A stretch of DNA of 64,000 nt. Origin: Pistricoccus aurantiacus. Lineage in GTDB: Bacteria; Pseudomonadota; Gammaproteobacteria; Pseudomonadales; Halomonadaceae. The notes below the pieces were generated by a model, which was not told the DNA's origin, did no database searches, and saw only the letters and a list, made by a program, of their open reading frames with translations. Below are positions 37,998 to 47,366 of the stretch, piece after piece (the stretch's first letter is position 1; each line of letters opens with the position of its first letter). Made by a program: the position numbers and the translations under genes. Location of the stretch: NCBI RefSeq assembly GCF_007954585.1, contig NZ_CP042382.1, positions 3,038,001-3,102,000 of the forward strand, written 5' to 3'.

Positions 37998-38894
37998 ATG
38001 CCCAGAACACTCAAGGTCGGTCTGGTACAACAAGCGGCCTGGCCGGACAAGGCGCGCAGCCTGGCGGAAACCGAGTGCGGTCTGCATGAGCTCGCCGCTC
38101 AAGGCGCGGAGCTGATCCTGCTGCAGGAGCTTCACGCCACGCATTACTTCTGTCAGTACGAGGATCCGGCGCTGTTCGACCTGGCGGAGCCGCTGGACGG
38201 CCCTACCAGTCAACGGCTGGCGGCCCTGGCGGCAAAATTGAATATCGTCCTGGTGGGTTCGTTGTTCGAACGCCGGGCGGCGGGACTCTATCACAACACC
38301 GCGGTGGTCTATGATCGCCAGCAGGGCGCGGTGGGCCACTATCGGAAGATGCATATCCCGGACGATCCAGGCTTCTACGAGAAATTCTATTTCACCCCCG
38401 GGGATGCGACACCGGATAGCGGCTTCGCGCCCATCGATACCTCCGTGGGGCGCCTGGGGGTGCTGGTGTGCTGGGACCAGTGGTACCCGGAGGCGGCGCG
38501 GTTGATGGCATTGGCGGGGGCGGAGCTATTGCTGTACCCCACCGCCATCGGCTGGTGTCTGGAAGACGACCCAGAAGAGCAGCAGCGTCAGAAAGAGGCC
38601 TGGACGCTGGTTCAACGTGCCCATGGCGTCGCCAACGGCCTGCCGGTAGTGGTTGCCAACCGCATCGGCCATGAGCCGGATCACTCCGAGGTCACCTCCG
38701 GCATCGATTTCTGGGGTGGCAGTTTTATCTGCGGTCCTCAGGGGGAAATGCTCGCCTTGGCGGGTCAGGAGACGGAAACTCTGGTGGTCGATCTGGATAT
38801 GGATCGCGGCGAAGCCACCCGGCGTATCTGGCCCTATCTTCGCGATCGGCGGATCGATGCCTATGGAGATCTGATCCGCCGCTATCGAGACTGA
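37998..38894 (+). CDS. aguB: N-carbamoylputrescine amidase
   Basis: A 298-residue nitrilase-superfamily amidase. Catalytic Glu in LILLQELHATHYF, Lys in YRKMHIPDDPGFYEKFYF, and Cys in LVCWDQWYPEAAR. It hydrolyses N-carbamoylputrescine to putrescine, CO2 and ammonia. ATG 37998 is preferred over the longer frame from 37977, which overlaps aguA. Expressed with aguA. Confidence 0.96.
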   Translation: MPRTLKVGLVQQAAWPDKARSLAETECGLHELAAQGAELILLQELHATHYFCQYEDPALFDLAEPLDGPTSQRLAALAAKLNIVLVGSLFERRAAGLYHNTAVVYDRQQGAVGHYRKMHIPDDPGFYEKFYFTPGDATPDSGFAPIDTSVGRLGVLVCWDQWYPEAARLMALAGAELLLYPTAIGWCLEDDPEEQQRQKEAWTLVQRAHGVANGLPVVVANRIGHEPDHSEVTSGIDFWGGSFICGPQGEMLALAGQETETLVVDLDMDRGEATRRIWPYLRDRRIDAYGDLIRRYRD

Positions 38895-38924
38895 GAAGCG
38901 AGATTAACGCTTATTTCCAAAAAT

Positions 38925-38963
38925 CTATTTCCAGAACTTATTTCCAGAACTTATTTCCAGAAA
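38925..38963. repeat. 13-bp tandem repeat across the Nudix-ThiE stop codon
   Basis: Three near-identical 13-bp units (38925-38937, 38938-38950, 38951-38963) follow the pattern TTATTTCCAGAAC, with a diverged copy just before at 38911-38924. On the minus strand each copy contains TGGAAATAA or TGGAAATAG, so the real stop at 38953-38951 is repeated beyond the gene in shifting frames. Confidence 0.8.
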
Positions 38964-39898
38964 TCCCGGATCGAGGCGATTCCCTGAGCGCCGACGCCCC
39001 GGGCGTGATTGGTATCCTTGCGGGTCATGCCGCCCAAGGCATAGACCGGCATGCCGGCGGTTTCCACCAGCTGCTGAAAATCGTGCCAGCCAAGCGGCGC
39101 CGTGTCCGGATGGCTGAGAGTGGTGCGCAAGGGCGAGAGCGTCACGAAATCGCAGCCAATGCGCTTGGCCTGCTCGAGCTGCAAGCGGTCGTGGGTGGAT
39201 GCGGATAGCCACTTGTCCTGGCTCAGAGGTCGTGTCTCGAGCTGCATCAACCGGTCGCTGGTCAAGTGAATGCCGTCCGCATCGACGCTTTCAAGCAGTC
39301 GAGGATCGCCGTTGAGAGAAAGCCTTGCCCCGTAGCGGCGACATAACTCCAGGGTCTGCTGCGCGCGATGCAGGTAAGCGTCCGGACTCAGCGTCTTGGC
39401 GCGTAGCTGTACCAGGCGAATGTCGTCTTCCCACAGCGCTCTCTCGAGCCGGGTCATGAATAGCGTATCGTCGTCTTCTTCGGCACTGATCAGGTATTCC
39501 GTTGGCAGCATGACCGCCTGCAGCACCGGCAGATTGGCCGCGGGAAAGGAATAGTGGAATAACTCCCCGAGCCTGACCCAGCGCACCGCCTGCCCTTCAC
39601 GACCAAAGGGTTCGCCGGCAAAGTCGTAGACCTGCCAGACATCGAGCAGCAGCTGTTTGTCCGGGTATTCATGATGAACGCGAATCAGCGGCTGGGCACG
39701 CCGTATCTCGACTCCGAGCTCTTCCTGAAGCTCGCGTTTCAGCCCCTGATAACCGGTCTCGTAGGGAGCGAGCTTGCCACCGGGAAATTCCCAGAGCCCC
39801 GCCTGGTCGACATTGGCAGGGCGCCGCGCGATCAGCACCTTCCCCCCGTCAGGACTCAGAATTGCCGCCGCCGCCACGTGTACCCGTCTCTTGATCAT
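38951..39898 (-). CDS. Nudix hydrolase fused to a ThiE/TenI-like domain
   Basis: A 315-residue fusion. The first 130 residues form a MutT-type Nudix domain with an intact Nudix box (GGKLAPYETGYQGLKRELQE, then ELGV). The rest, from about residue 135, resembles thiamine-phosphate synthase or TenI: LVQLRAKTLSP, DGIHLTSD, and FVTLSPLRTT and YALGGM. This MutT-Thi fusion beside argJ and secA is known in Pseudomonas and others. The Nudix part probably removes 8-oxo-dGTP. The second domain lacks part of the ThiE phosphate site, so thiamine synthesis is unproven. Its end carries a 13-bp tandem repeat. Confidence 0.9.
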   Translation of the reverse strand: MIKRRVHVAAAAILSPDGGKVLIARRPANVDQAGLWEFPGGKLAPYETGYQGLKRELQEELGVEIRRAQPLIRVHHEYPDKQLLLDVWQVYDFAGEPFGREGQAVRWVRLGELFHYSFPAANLPVLQAVMLPTEYLISAEEDDDTLFMTRLERALWEDDIRLVQLRAKTLSPDAYLHRAQQTLELCRRYGARLSLNGDPRLLESVDADGIHLTSDRLMQLETRPLSQDKWLSASTHDRLQLEQAKRIGCDFVTLSPLRTTLSHPDTAPLGWHDFQQLVETAGMPVYALGGMTRKDTNHARGVGAQGIASIRDFWK

Positions 39899-39951
39899 GC
39901 CATTCCCTGAGTTGAAAGCTTGTCAGCACGTCGAAAGAATCGTTTCGCGCC

Positions 39952-41175
39952 TCAACTGCGATAATCCGCATTGATGGAGATATAGTCATGGGAGAGATCC
40001 GTGGTCCAGATCCGCGCTGACCGAGTGCCACGCCCAAGGGCGATACGAATCCTGATATCTTCCCGAGCCATGACCGCGCTGCCTGCCTCCTCCGTATAGC
40101 TCTCCGCCCGCCCACCGGCTTCCACGAGACGCACCTCTTCTAGATCGATGGTGATGCCATCCACATCGAGATCCTCGATCCGCACCCTGCCTACCGCCGC
40201 CAGAATACGCCCCCAGTTGGCATCGCTGGCGTAAAGGGCGGTCTTGACCAGCGGAGAGTGCGCGACGCTGAAGGCGACTTCTCGCGCCTCTTGCCGGGAG
40301 CGGGCCTGCTCGACTTCCAGGGTAACGAACTTGGTAGCGCCTTCGCCGTCACGAACGATCGCCTGAGCGAGCTCGACCAGGACCTCATTCAGCGCCTCGC
40401 CGAAAGCCGCCAGCGTCGACTCGGAATCCAGGCGCGCACCTTGGCCGGTAGCGATCAACATGCAGGCGTCGTTGGTGGAAGTATCGCCGTCAACGGTAAT
40501 GCTGTTGAAGGAATTCTCGACGCCATCCTTCAGCAGCCGATCCAGCATCTGCGGTTCGATGGCAGCATCCGTGGCCACGAATCCCAGCATGGTGGCCATA
40601 TTGGGACAGATCATGCCGGAGCCCTTGCTGATGCCGGCGATAGCGACCTTCTGGCCATCGATTTCGAGCGTTCGCGCCGCTCCCTTGGGCCGGGTATCCG
40701 TGGTCAGGATACCCTCGGCGGCGGCCTGCCAGCCTTGGCTATCCAGGGTCTCAAGCGCACCGGGCAAGCCAGCCAGCAGGCGTTCCATGGGCAGAGGCTC
40801 GCCGATCACCCCGGTGGAGAACGGCAGCACTTCATCCGTCGAGACATTGCCTAGTCCAGCCAGGGTTTCGCAACTTTGCAGCGCATCCCGCAGGCCTTGC
40901 TCTCCGGTGCCCGCATTGGCATTACCGGTATTGATCAACAGGTAGCGCGGTGCCTTGTCCTGTTCCCGGGTGGCCGCAAGATGGCGCCTGGCCACCTGCA
41001 CCGGCGCCGCACAGAAGGCATTGCGAGTGAAGGTGCCGGCAACGCTCGCCCCGGACGCGATTTCCATCACCACCAGATCCCGACGCCCGGGTTTCTTGAT
41101 TCCCGCCATGCCGGTGCCCATACGCAGCCCGGCAATCTCCGGCATCTGCGGAAAGAAGGCGTTTCCCACTGCCAT
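39952..41175 (-). CDS. argJ: Bifunctional ornithine acetyltransferase/N-acetylglutamate synthase
   Basis: A 407-residue Ntn-type enzyme of arginine synthesis. It cleaves itself before the Thr in NMATMLGF to make alpha and beta chains; also seen are the oxyanion STGVIGEPL and the KGSGMICPN loop. AGGAG is 8 nt before ATG 41175, while the open frame runs to 41220 inside the secA end. It recycles the acetyl group from N-acetylornithine. Mono- versus bifunctionality cannot be fixed from sequence. Confidence 0.95.
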   Translation of the reverse strand: MAVGNAFFPQMPEIAGLRMGTGMAGIKKPGRRDLVVMEIASGASVAGTFTRNAFCAAPVQVARRHLAATREQDKAPRYLLINTGNANAGTGEQGLRDALQSCETLAGLGNVSTDEVLPFSTGVIGEPLPMERLLAGLPGALETLDSQGWQAAAEGILTTDTRPKGAARTLEIDGQKVAIAGISKGSGMICPNMATMLGFVATDAAIEPQMLDRLLKDGVENSFNSITVDGDTSTNDACMLIATGQGARLDSESTLAAFGEALNEVLVELAQAIVRDGEGATKFVTLEVEQARSRQEAREVAFSVAHSPLVKTALYASDANWGRILAAVGRVRIEDLDVDGITIDLEEVRLVEAGGRAESYTEEAGSAVMAREDIRIRIALGRGTRSARIWTTDLSHDYISINADYRS

Positions 41176-41198
41176 GCGCTTGTCTCCTGGTGTTAAAT

Positions 41199-43922
41199 TT
41201 AGCTCAACCTGCCACAGCACTGCTTGAACTTCTTCCCTGAGCCGCAGGGGCAGGGATCGTTGCGCCCCACCTTGGGTCCCTGGCGGCGATGAGGTCGATT
41301 CTCCTTGGCTTCCGCCGCTTTCGGCTCGGCTTCTTTCTGCTCCGTCAGGGCTTCGTGACGGCTATCCGCCGACGCCTGTTCTCGCGCCAGGGTTTCGCGG
41401 CGCTGCTGCTCGAGTTCTTCCACCTCCTCCTGGCGGCGTACCTTGACATGACTAAGAATGCGCGCGATATCCCGTTTGATATTGGTCAGCAACCCTTGAA
41501 ACAGCTCGAAGGCCTCGCGCTTGTATTCCTGCTTGGGATTCTTCTGCGCGTAGCCGCGCAGATGGATGCCGCGGCGCAGGTGATCCATGGACTGAAGATG
41601 CTCCTTCCAGCGCGTATCCAGCACCTGAAGCATGACCTGCTTCTCGAAACGGCGCATCAGCGCCTCGCCCACCGCTTCCACTTTGGCGGCATAGACATCG
41701 CGATGCTGTGACAGCAGGCGTTCCCGCAGTTTTTCCTCGTCGAAACGCTCGTCTTCCTCCGCCCACTGGGTCAGCGGCACCTCGAGATTGAATTCCTGCT
41801 TGAGATGCACCTCCAGGCCTTCCAGGTCCCACTGCTCCGGCAAACTCTGAGGCGGCACGAAGTCGCTGACCGCCTGGTCGAGCATTTCATCGCGAATGCC
41901 GGCGACATTCTCGGAGACGTCCTCGGCGCCGAGAATCTCGTTCCGCTGCTCGTAGATGACCCGGCGCTGATCGTTGGCCACATCGTCGTATTCGAGCAGC
42001 TGCTTACGGATATCGAAGTTTCGCCCCTCGACCTTCTTCTGCGCCCGCTCCACCGCGTTGGACACCATCTTGTGCTCGATGGCTTCGCCGCGTTCGAGCC
42101 CCAGCGCCTGCATCAAGCGCTGTACCCGCTCGGAGCCGAACAGGCGCATCAGATTGTCTTCCAGTGACAGGAAGAAGCGCGTCGAGCCCGGATCCCCCTG
42201 TCGCCCGGAACGTCCGCGCAGCTGATTGTCGATGCGCCTTGATTCATGTCGTTCGGAGCCGATCACATGCAGACCGCCGGCAGCCAGCACCGCCTCATGA
42301 CGCTCCTGCCAGGCGGCCTTGATCGCTTCGACCTGTTCGCTGTCGGGGTTGTCCAATTCCGCGATTTCCGCCTCCCAGCTACCGCCCAGCATGATGTCGG
42401 TACCGCGACCCGCCATGTTGGTGGCGATGGTGATAGCACCGGGGCGTCCGGCCTGAGCGATGATCTGCGCCTCGCTCTGATGCTGCTTGGCATTGAGCAC
42501 GTTGAAGGCGATTCCCTCCTTGCGCATCAGCTCCGCCAGATATTCAGAGGTTTCGATGGAAGCGGTACCCACCAGCACCGGCCGTCCCGCCTCGGTCACC
42601 GCCTTGACATCCTCGATGATCGCCTCGAACTTCTCCTCGCTGCTCATGTAGACCAGGTCGTTCATGTCATTACGGATCAAGGGCTTGTTGGTGGGAATCA
42701 CCATCACGTCCAGACCGTAGATCTGGCGAAATTCGAAGGCTTCCGTATCCGCGGTACCGGTCATCCCGGCCAGCTTGTCGTAGAGACGGAAATAATTCTG
42801 GAAGGTGGTGGAGGCCAAAGTCTGACTTTCCCGCTGCACCGTCACATTTTCCTTGGCTTCCACCGCCTGGTGCAGCCCTTCCGACCAGCGCCGCCCGGGC
42901 ATGGAACGCCCGGTATGCTCATCGACGATGACTACCTGGCCCTCCTCGACGATGTAGTCCACATCCCGCTGGTAGAGATGCCGCGCTCGCAGCGCCGAAT
43001 GCATGTGCTGCAGCAGGTTCAGATTTTGCGCGGCGTACAGGGAATCCTCCTCCCCCAGAAGCCCCTGCTGACGCATCAGTTCCTCGACCTTGGTATGCCC
43101 ATCCTCGGTCAGTTCCACCTGCTTCTGCTTTTCGTCCAGGATGAAATCGCCGGTGGTCGGGTCTTCCGCGTCGCTGCATTGGCTCAAGCCCAGCGCCAGC
43201 TTATCGACGACCCTGTAAAGCTCGGTATTCTCCTCCACCGGTCCGGAAATGATCAGGGGCGTGCGCGCCTCGTCGATCAGGATGGAATCGACCTCGTCGA
43301 CGATGGCGTAATGCAGCCCTCGCTGCACCTTCTCTTCCAGGGAGAAGGCCATGTTGTCGCGCAGGTAATCGAAGCCGTATTCGTTGTTGGTGCCGTAGGT
43401 GATATCGCAGGCGTAGGCCTCGCGTTTCTCTTCCTGGTTCTGTCCGGCGAAGATGACGCCGACGCTGAGGCCCAGGAATTCGTAGAGCGGGCGCATCCAT
43501 TGGGCGTCTCGCCGAGCCAGATAATCGTTGACCGTGACCACGTGCACGCCCTTGCCAGGCAGCGCGTTGAGATATACGGCCAGAGTGGCCACCAGGGTCT
43601 TGCCCTCGCCGGTCTTCATCTCGGCGATACGCCCCTGGTTGAGCGCCATGCCGCCGATCAGCTGAACGTCGAAATGACGCATGCCCATCACCCGCTTGCT
43701 GGCCTCGCGTACCACCGCGAAGGCTTCCGGCAGCAGCGTGTCCAGGCTCGCCCCGGAAGAAAGCCGCTCGCGAAACTCTTCGGTCTTTGCCTGCAGCTCA
43801 ATGTCGTCCAGCGCCTCGAAACTTGACTCGAAAGCGTTGATCTGAGAAACGCCTTTGCTCAGGCGTTTGACGACACGGTCGTTTCTGGTACCCACTACCT
43901 TGCGTAACAACGTGTTTAACAT
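41199..43922 (-). CDS. secA: Preprotein translocase ATPase SecA
   Basis: A 907-residue motor of Sec secretion. NBD1 Walker A is [13 protein letters not shown] near residue 102 and Walker B is [17 protein letters not shown]2 has the [10 protein letters not shown] motif and the PDSEQ region. The C-terminus ends with the zinc-binding [14 protein letters not shown] that binds SecB. ATG 43922 has only a weak TGGA upstream, and its region can pair with the end of the preceding small gene (see 43922-44022), so initiation may be controlled. Confidence 0.98.
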   Translation of the reverse strand: MLNTLLRKVVGTRNDRVVKRLSKGVSQINAFESSFEALDDIELQAKTEEFRERLSSGASLDTLLPEAFAVVREASKRVMGMRHFDVQLIGGMALNQGRIAEMKTGEGKTLVATLAVYLNALPGKGVHVVTVNDYLARRDAQWMRPLYEFLGLSVGVIFAGQNQEEKREAYACDITYGTNNEYGFDYLRDNMAFSLEEKVQRGLHYAIVDEVDSILIDEARTPLIISGPVEENTELYRVVDKLALGLSQCSDAEDPTTGDFILDEKQKQVELTEDGHTKVEELMRQQGLLGEEDSLYAAQNLNLLQHMHSALRARHLYQRDVDYIVEEGQVVIVDEHTGRSMPGRRWSEGLHQAVEAKENVTVQRESQTLASTTFQNYFRLYDKLAGMTGTADTEAFEFRQIYGLDVMVIPTNKPLIRNDMNDLVYMSSEEKFEAIIEDVKAVTEAGRPVLVGTASIETSEYLAELMRKEGIAFNVLNAKQHQSEAQIIAQAGRPGAITIATNMAGRGTDIMLGGSWEAEIAELDNPDSEQVEAIKAAWQERHEAVLAAGGLHVIGSERHESRRIDNQLRGRSGRQGDPGSTRFFLSLEDNLMRLFGSERVQRLMQALGLERGEAIEHKMVSNAVERAQKKVEGRNFDIRKQLLEYDDVANDQRRVIYEQRNEILGAEDVSENVAGIRDEMLDQAVSDFVPPQSLPEQWDLEGLEVHLKQEFNLEVPLTQWAEEDERFDEEKLRERLLSQHRDVYAAKVEAVGEALMRRFEKQVMLQVLDTRWKEHLQSMDHLRRGIHLRGYAQKNPKQEYKREAFELFQGLLTNIKRDIARILSHVKVRRQEEVEELEQQRRETLAREQASADSRHEALTEQKEAEPKAAEAKENRPHRRQGPKVGRNDPCPCGSGKKFKQCCGRLS

Positions 43923-44022
43923 GAAGAATCCATTGGTTGACGAATGCTGAAGCCCTTTGTCGGAAAAGCACCTGACTTTTCCGCGGCGGGCTCTCGAAAC
44001 TCTCGAAAGGAATTATCCTTCA
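43922..44022 (-). promoter_or_regulatory. Candidate RNA switch upstream of secA
   Basis: The last codons of the upstream small gene (minus strand UGAAGGAU, 44022-44015) are complementary, with one G-U pair, to AUUCUUCA (43929-43922), which covers the bases between the weak ribosome-binding site and the A of the secA ATG. Between them is a two-tier hairpin: CGGAAAAG/CTTTTCCG (43961-43968, 43976-43983) within AGCCC/GGGCT (43951-43955, 43988-43992), which would bring the two ends together. A ribosome paused near the end of the small gene would block the pairing. Seen as base pairing only; function is inferred from SecM. Confidence 0.45.
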
Positions 44023-44357
44023 GCGCTGCAAGGTGGACCGCGACGCGAAAGCACATCGTGACCGATACTCGGCTGTGCCGAATCCGGCGTGAACCATCCG
44101 ATCGGGCTGGGTAAGCGCAACGGCAGACTGTCCGGCGGGAAGTTGTCGCGACGCAGGGAACAACGGCGGCGGAGCGCGCGGCGACGGCTCTGGGCAAGAA
44201 TCGCGGCGGGCGCCAGCAGGCAGGCATGCACGATACGCACGGACAGGCGCGGCACGCTTGCCTGCACGAGACTTGCCGGCAGCAGACAACCTACCAGCAG
44301 ACCCGCCAGCCACCAGCGTGAACACTGGCGGCCGCGAGACGCGAGATGGTCGCTCAT
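44013..44357 (-). CDS. Small secreted protein upstream of secA; possible SecM-like secretion monitor
   Basis: A 114-residue frame, same strand as secA, 90 nt upstream. The codons have the high GC third positions of real genes here. Residues 1-33 form a clear signal peptide: basic start, WWLAGLLVGCLLPASL core, cleavage after VQA. The Arg-rich mature part has no recognised domain. The C-terminus is SIGHDVLSRRGPPCSAEG; residues 105-109 are RRGPP. E. coli SecM, also a signal-peptide protein directly before secA, stalls at R-A-G-P four residues before its end. The similarity is in position, signal peptide, R-x-G-P and possible mRNA pairing; the remaining SecM arrest residues (F, W-I, G-I spacing) are not matched. 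It could simply be an unrelated envelope protein. Confidence 0.6.
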   Translation of the reverse strand: MSDHLASRGRQCSRWWLAGLLVGCLLPASLVQASVPRLSVRIVHACLLAPAAILAQSRRRALRRRCSLRRDNFPPDSLPLRLPSPIGWFTPDSAQPSIGHDVLSRRGPPCSAEG

Positions 44358-44454
44358 GCTGTCAGTGAACTCCGCTGCATGCTAGATTGCTCATTCCTGG
44401 GGTATTCGGCTTGAAAGCGATCGGTATGAAAACGATAGATTCGAAAACAAGGCC

Positions 44455-44919
44455 ATGAGTATAAAGGTTAAGCGTTTCCGCGCCCAGCCCGTTACCCGTC
44501 TGCTCGAAGGCAGGGGCGACCTGGGGGATCTGATACGTCAGACCCGCCTGATCGATTGCGCTCAGCAGACCCTGCGGGAAGCCTTGCCGGAAGACGTTCG
44601 TGAGCATGTGTTCGTCGGCGGATACCGCGACGGCAGGTTGACGCTGATCACGGATCGAGCGGTCTGGCTGACCTGGCTGCGCTATGAACAGGCCAGATTG
44701 CTGGCGGCTCTGCATCGCCTGCCCCAATTTCGCGCAGTGCTCGGTTTCAATTTCAAGGTGCGGCCGGTACGCCCCCTCAAGATAGCGCCTCGACAAACAC
44801 GCCATTTTTCCCCACAGGCCGCCAGCGAGATCGCCAGCTGCGCCGAAGACACAAGCGATCCACGCTTGAAGCGCGCCTTGGAACGCCTGGCCGCCCACGG
44901 CAAGCATCAGACGTCGTAG
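44455..44919 (+). CDS. DUF721 (DciA-like) domain protein
   Basis: A 154-residue protein of the DUF721 family, to which DciA, the loader or operator of replicative helicase in bacteria lacking DnaC, belongs. The segment ALPEDVREHVFVGGYRDGRLTLITDRAVWLTWLRYE (residues about 43-78, seen in pieces) is the family core. A gene of this family next to lpxC is usual in pseudomonads. Whether this copy is the true DciA is not certain. Upstream, TTGAAA (44411) and GATAGA (44434) are 17 bp apart and sit within a ~15-bp imperfect repeat (TGAAA.CGAT). The ribosome-binding site is weak. Confidence 0.82.
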   Translation: MSIKVKRFRAQPVTRLLEGRGDLGDLIRQTRLIDCAQQTLREALPEDVREHVFVGGYRDGRLTLITDRAVWLTWLRYEQARLLAALHRLPQFRAVLGFNFKVRPVRPLKIAPRQTRHFSPQAASEIASCAEDTSDPRLKRALERLAAHGKHQTS

Positions 44920-44984
44920 ACGCACGACACATCGGTACTGCTTTCTACAAGTCGGAATGACTTCTCATGAAAGCGGCCTGCAAT

Positions 44985-45016
44985 AAAAAGCCGCTTTCTC
45001 GCAACGAGAAAGCGGC
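44985..45016 (-). terminator. Rho-independent terminator after lpxC
   Basis: A perfect 12-bp stem, GCCGCTTTCTCG (44990-45001) and CGAGAAAGCGGC (45005-45016), with a 3-nt loop. On the minus strand it is followed by five U (44989-44985). It ends the lpxC, and probably the dcw, transcript. Confidence 0.95.
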
Positions 45017-45081
45017 ATCAATCGACAACGTGATCCGACGACACAACCAGCTAGAACGACGCCGGCAGTGGCCAGTCCCTC

Positions 45082-46005
45082 TTACGCCATGGCCGGGGCG
45101 GCGTAGGAAATCGGCGCGCGCTGGGCGTCCCTTTCGAAGGTGACGATTTCCCAAGCGTCCGGCTGAGCCAGCAGGGCGCGGCACAGCTGGTTGTTCAACG
45201 CATGACCGGACTTGATTCCGCGGAATTCGCCGATCAGGCTATGGCCAAGCTGGTATAGGTCGCCGATGGCATCCAGCACCTTGTGCTTGACGAACTCATC
45301 GTCATAACGCAGACCGCCTTCATTGACGATGCGATATTCATCGACCACGATCGCATTGTCCAGGCTGCCGCCCAAGGCCAGGTTATGGGAGCGCAACTGC
45401 TCCAGGTCCCGCATGAAACCGAAGGTACGCGCCCGAGACACTTCCTTGACGAAGGACGTGGTGGAAAAGTCCACTACCGTGCTCTGCTTGCGCAGCTCCG
45501 CCACCGGGTGATCGAAATCGATCGCAAAGGAAACCTTGAACCCGTTATATGGCAGGAACAGGGCTTCCTTGTCCCCCTCTTGAACCCGTATCTCGCGCTT
45601 GATACGGATGAAACGCTTGGGCGCCTGCTGCTCCTCGATGCCTGCGGACTGGATCAAGAAGACGAAAGGACCCGCGCTGCCGTCCATGATCGGCACTTCC
45701 GGCGCGCTGACTTCGACATAGGCGTTATCAATGCCCAAGCCGGCAAAGGCGGACATCAGATGCTCGACGGTGGCCACCTTGGCACCGTCGCGCTCGCCGT
45801 TATGGGTCAGCGCCGTGCACAGGGTGGTATCGGTGACGTTTTGCGCACGAGCGTGAATCTGCACTTCCGGCTCGAGATCGGTACGCACGAAGACGATACC
45901 GGTATCCGCCGCCGCGGGGCGCAGGGTCAGGTAGACCTTTTCGCCGGAATGCAGGCCCACGCCTGTGGCACGAATGGTGTTCTTGAGAGTACGTTGTCTG
46001 ATCAT
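45082..46005 (-). CDS. lpxC: UDP-3-O-acyl-N-acetylglucosamine deacetylase
   Basis: A 307-residue zinc deacetylase, the committed step of lipid A synthesis. Zinc His82 is in [10 protein letters not shown]; the second His and Asp are in [13 protein letters not shown]; the catalytic Glu is in [11 protein letters not shown] region and His in HALNNQL. LpxC is usually controlled by FtsH through its C-terminus, which here ends in APAMA, a short non-polar tail compatible with such degradation. It lies directly after ftsZ with its own promoter-like region. Confidence 0.97.
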   Translation of the reverse strand: MIRQRTLKNTIRATGVGLHSGEKVYLTLRPAAADTGIVFVRTDLEPEVQIHARAQNVTDTTLCTALTHNGERDGAKVATVEHLMSAFAGLGIDNAYVEVSAPEVPIMDGSAGPFVFLIQSAGIEEQQAPKRFIRIKREIRVQEGDKEALFLPYNGFKVSFAIDFDHPVAELRKQSTVVDFSTTSFVKEVSRARTFGFMRDLEQLRSHNLALGGSLDNAIVVDEYRIVNEGGLRYDDEFVKHKVLDAIGDLYQLGHSLIGEFRGIKSGHALNNQLCRALLAQPDAWEIVTFERDAQRAPISYAAPAMA

Positions 46006-46048
46006 GAGTTATGGCCGAACGTTGTCGTAGCGTTGTGGATTTAGTTAT

Positions 46049-46084
46049 AGAACAGCGTTCACTATAGCAGCGAACGACTGTTCT
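46049..46084 (-). promoter_or_regulatory. Candidate lpxC promoter within an inverted repeat
   Basis: On the minus strand a -10 TATAGT (46066-46061) is present; the -35 is weak (TTGGTT about 18 bp upstream). It lies at the centre of an almost perfect inverted repeat, AGAACAGCGTTC (46049-46060) and GAACGACTGTTCT (46072-46084), with one unpaired base. This could be an operator or a 5' stem. The first 45 nt of leader end at ATG 46005. Confidence 0.4.
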
Positions 46085-46161
46085 AACCAAACAAAATCCT
46101 ACGGCCATCATCATAAAGTCGATAGTCAATCTCAATAGGCGCAGCCGATTAGTCGTCGTGA

Positions 46162-47334
46162 TCAGTCTGCCTGGCGACGCAGGAACGCCGGAATATCCAG
46201 ATAGTCGTCAAGCTCCTGGGACTTGCGTCGTTCCGAGGACGACGACTGGGCAGCGGCTTCCTGTTCAGCCTTGGCCGCCTGCTGGCGTGCCACCGCCGGC
46301 TGCTGCGCCATCTTGCGATAATCCCTGGACTGAGGTCGCATGGCAGCGGATTCACGGCTGGCAACCTTCTGCTGACGCGCATCAAGCCCCGCCGCCACCA
46401 CAGTAACCCGCAGTTCGTCGCTCATCTCCATGTCGATGGAAGTGCCCACGACGATGGTGGCGTCCTGAGAAGCGAACTCCTGCACCGTGGCGCCCACATC
46501 GTTGAACTCGCCGATGGAAAGATCCGGTCCGGCGGTGATGTTGACCAGAATGCCGCGAGCGCCGTGTAGGTCGATATCCTCGAGCAGCGGGCTGCGAATG
46601 GCTTTTTCCGCGGCTTCCCGCGCGCGACTTTCACCGGTAGCGCCACCGGTGCCCATCATCGCCATGCCCATTTCAGACATGACCGTGCGCACGTCCGCAA
46701 AGTCGACGTTGATGATGCCGGGACTGGTAATCAACTCGGCGATTCCCTGAACCGCGCCCAGCAAGACGTCGTTGGCGGCGCTGAAGGCGGTCAGGAGGCT
46801 GGCATTCTTGCCCAGTACCGCCAGGAGTTTTTCATTGGGGATGGTGATCAGGGAATCCACGTGCTCGGAGAGCTCCTTCATGCCCTCTTCCGCGGCGCGC
46901 ATGCGCTTGGGGCCCTCGAAGGGGAACGGCCGGGTCACCACCGCCACCGTAAGGATACCCATTTCCTTGGCGACCTGAGCCACCACGGGTGCGCCGCCGG
47001 TGCCAGTGCCACCCCCCATGCCAGCGGTAATGAACACCATGTCGGCGCCCTGGATCAGCTCGGCGATACGCTCGCGATCCTCCATGGCCGCCTGACGACC
47101 GACCTCCGGATTGGCGCCGGCGCCCAGGCCCTTGGTGATTTCACCACCCAGTTGCAAAACCGTCTTGGCGGAGACCCGCTTGAGCGCTTGAGCATCCGTG
47201 TTGGCGCAGATGAAATCGACGCCTTCGATGTTGCTTTCCACCATGTGATTGACGGCATTACCACCGCCGCCGCCGACTCCGATGACCTTGATGATCGCGC
47301 TGCTGGAGGGTGCGCTGTCGACCAATTCGAACAT
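46162..47334 (-). CDS. ftsZ: Cell division protein FtsZ
   Basis: A 390-residue tubulin-like GTPase that forms the Z ring. T4 loop GGGTGTGG at residues 107-114; polymer T7 region [15 protein letters not shown]; then a Gln/Ala-rich linker of about 65 residues; and the C-terminal binding peptide [12 protein letters not shown] that binds FtsA and ZipA. The open frame extends far upstream into ftsA, but AGGAG is 8 nt before ATG 47334. Confidence 0.98.
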   Translation of the reverse strand: MFELVDSAPSSSAIIKVIGVGGGGGNAVNHMVESNIEGVDFICANTDAQALKRVSAKTVLQLGGEITKGLGAGANPEVGRQAAMEDRERIAELIQGADMVFITAGMGGGTGTGGAPVVAQVAKEMGILTVAVVTRPFPFEGPKRMRAAEEGMKELSEHVDSLITIPNEKLLAVLGKNASLLTAFSAANDVLLGAVQGIAELITSPGIINVDFADVRTVMSEMGMAMMGTGGATGESRAREAAEKAIRSPLLEDIDLHGARGILVNITAGPDLSIGEFNDVGATVQEFASQDATIVVGTSIDMEMSDELRVTVVAAGLDARQQKVASRESAAMRPQSRDYRKMAQQPAVARQQAAKAEQEAAAQSSSSERRKSQELDDYLDIPAFLRRQAD

Positions 47335-47366
47335 TTGTCCGTCTCCTGGACCGCTTATCGGTCCTG

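Noticed and set aside
42246-43826. Long open frame (526 codons) on the plus strand across secA
   Set aside because: It is antisense to secA, has no domain or ribosome-binding site, and is the expected mirror of a GC-rich gene.
46072-46084. GAAC-N4-GTTC near the lpxC promoter as a LexA box
   Set aside because: This form is the Gram-positive LexA site; gammaproteobacterial LexA binds CTGT-N8-ACAG, which is not present.
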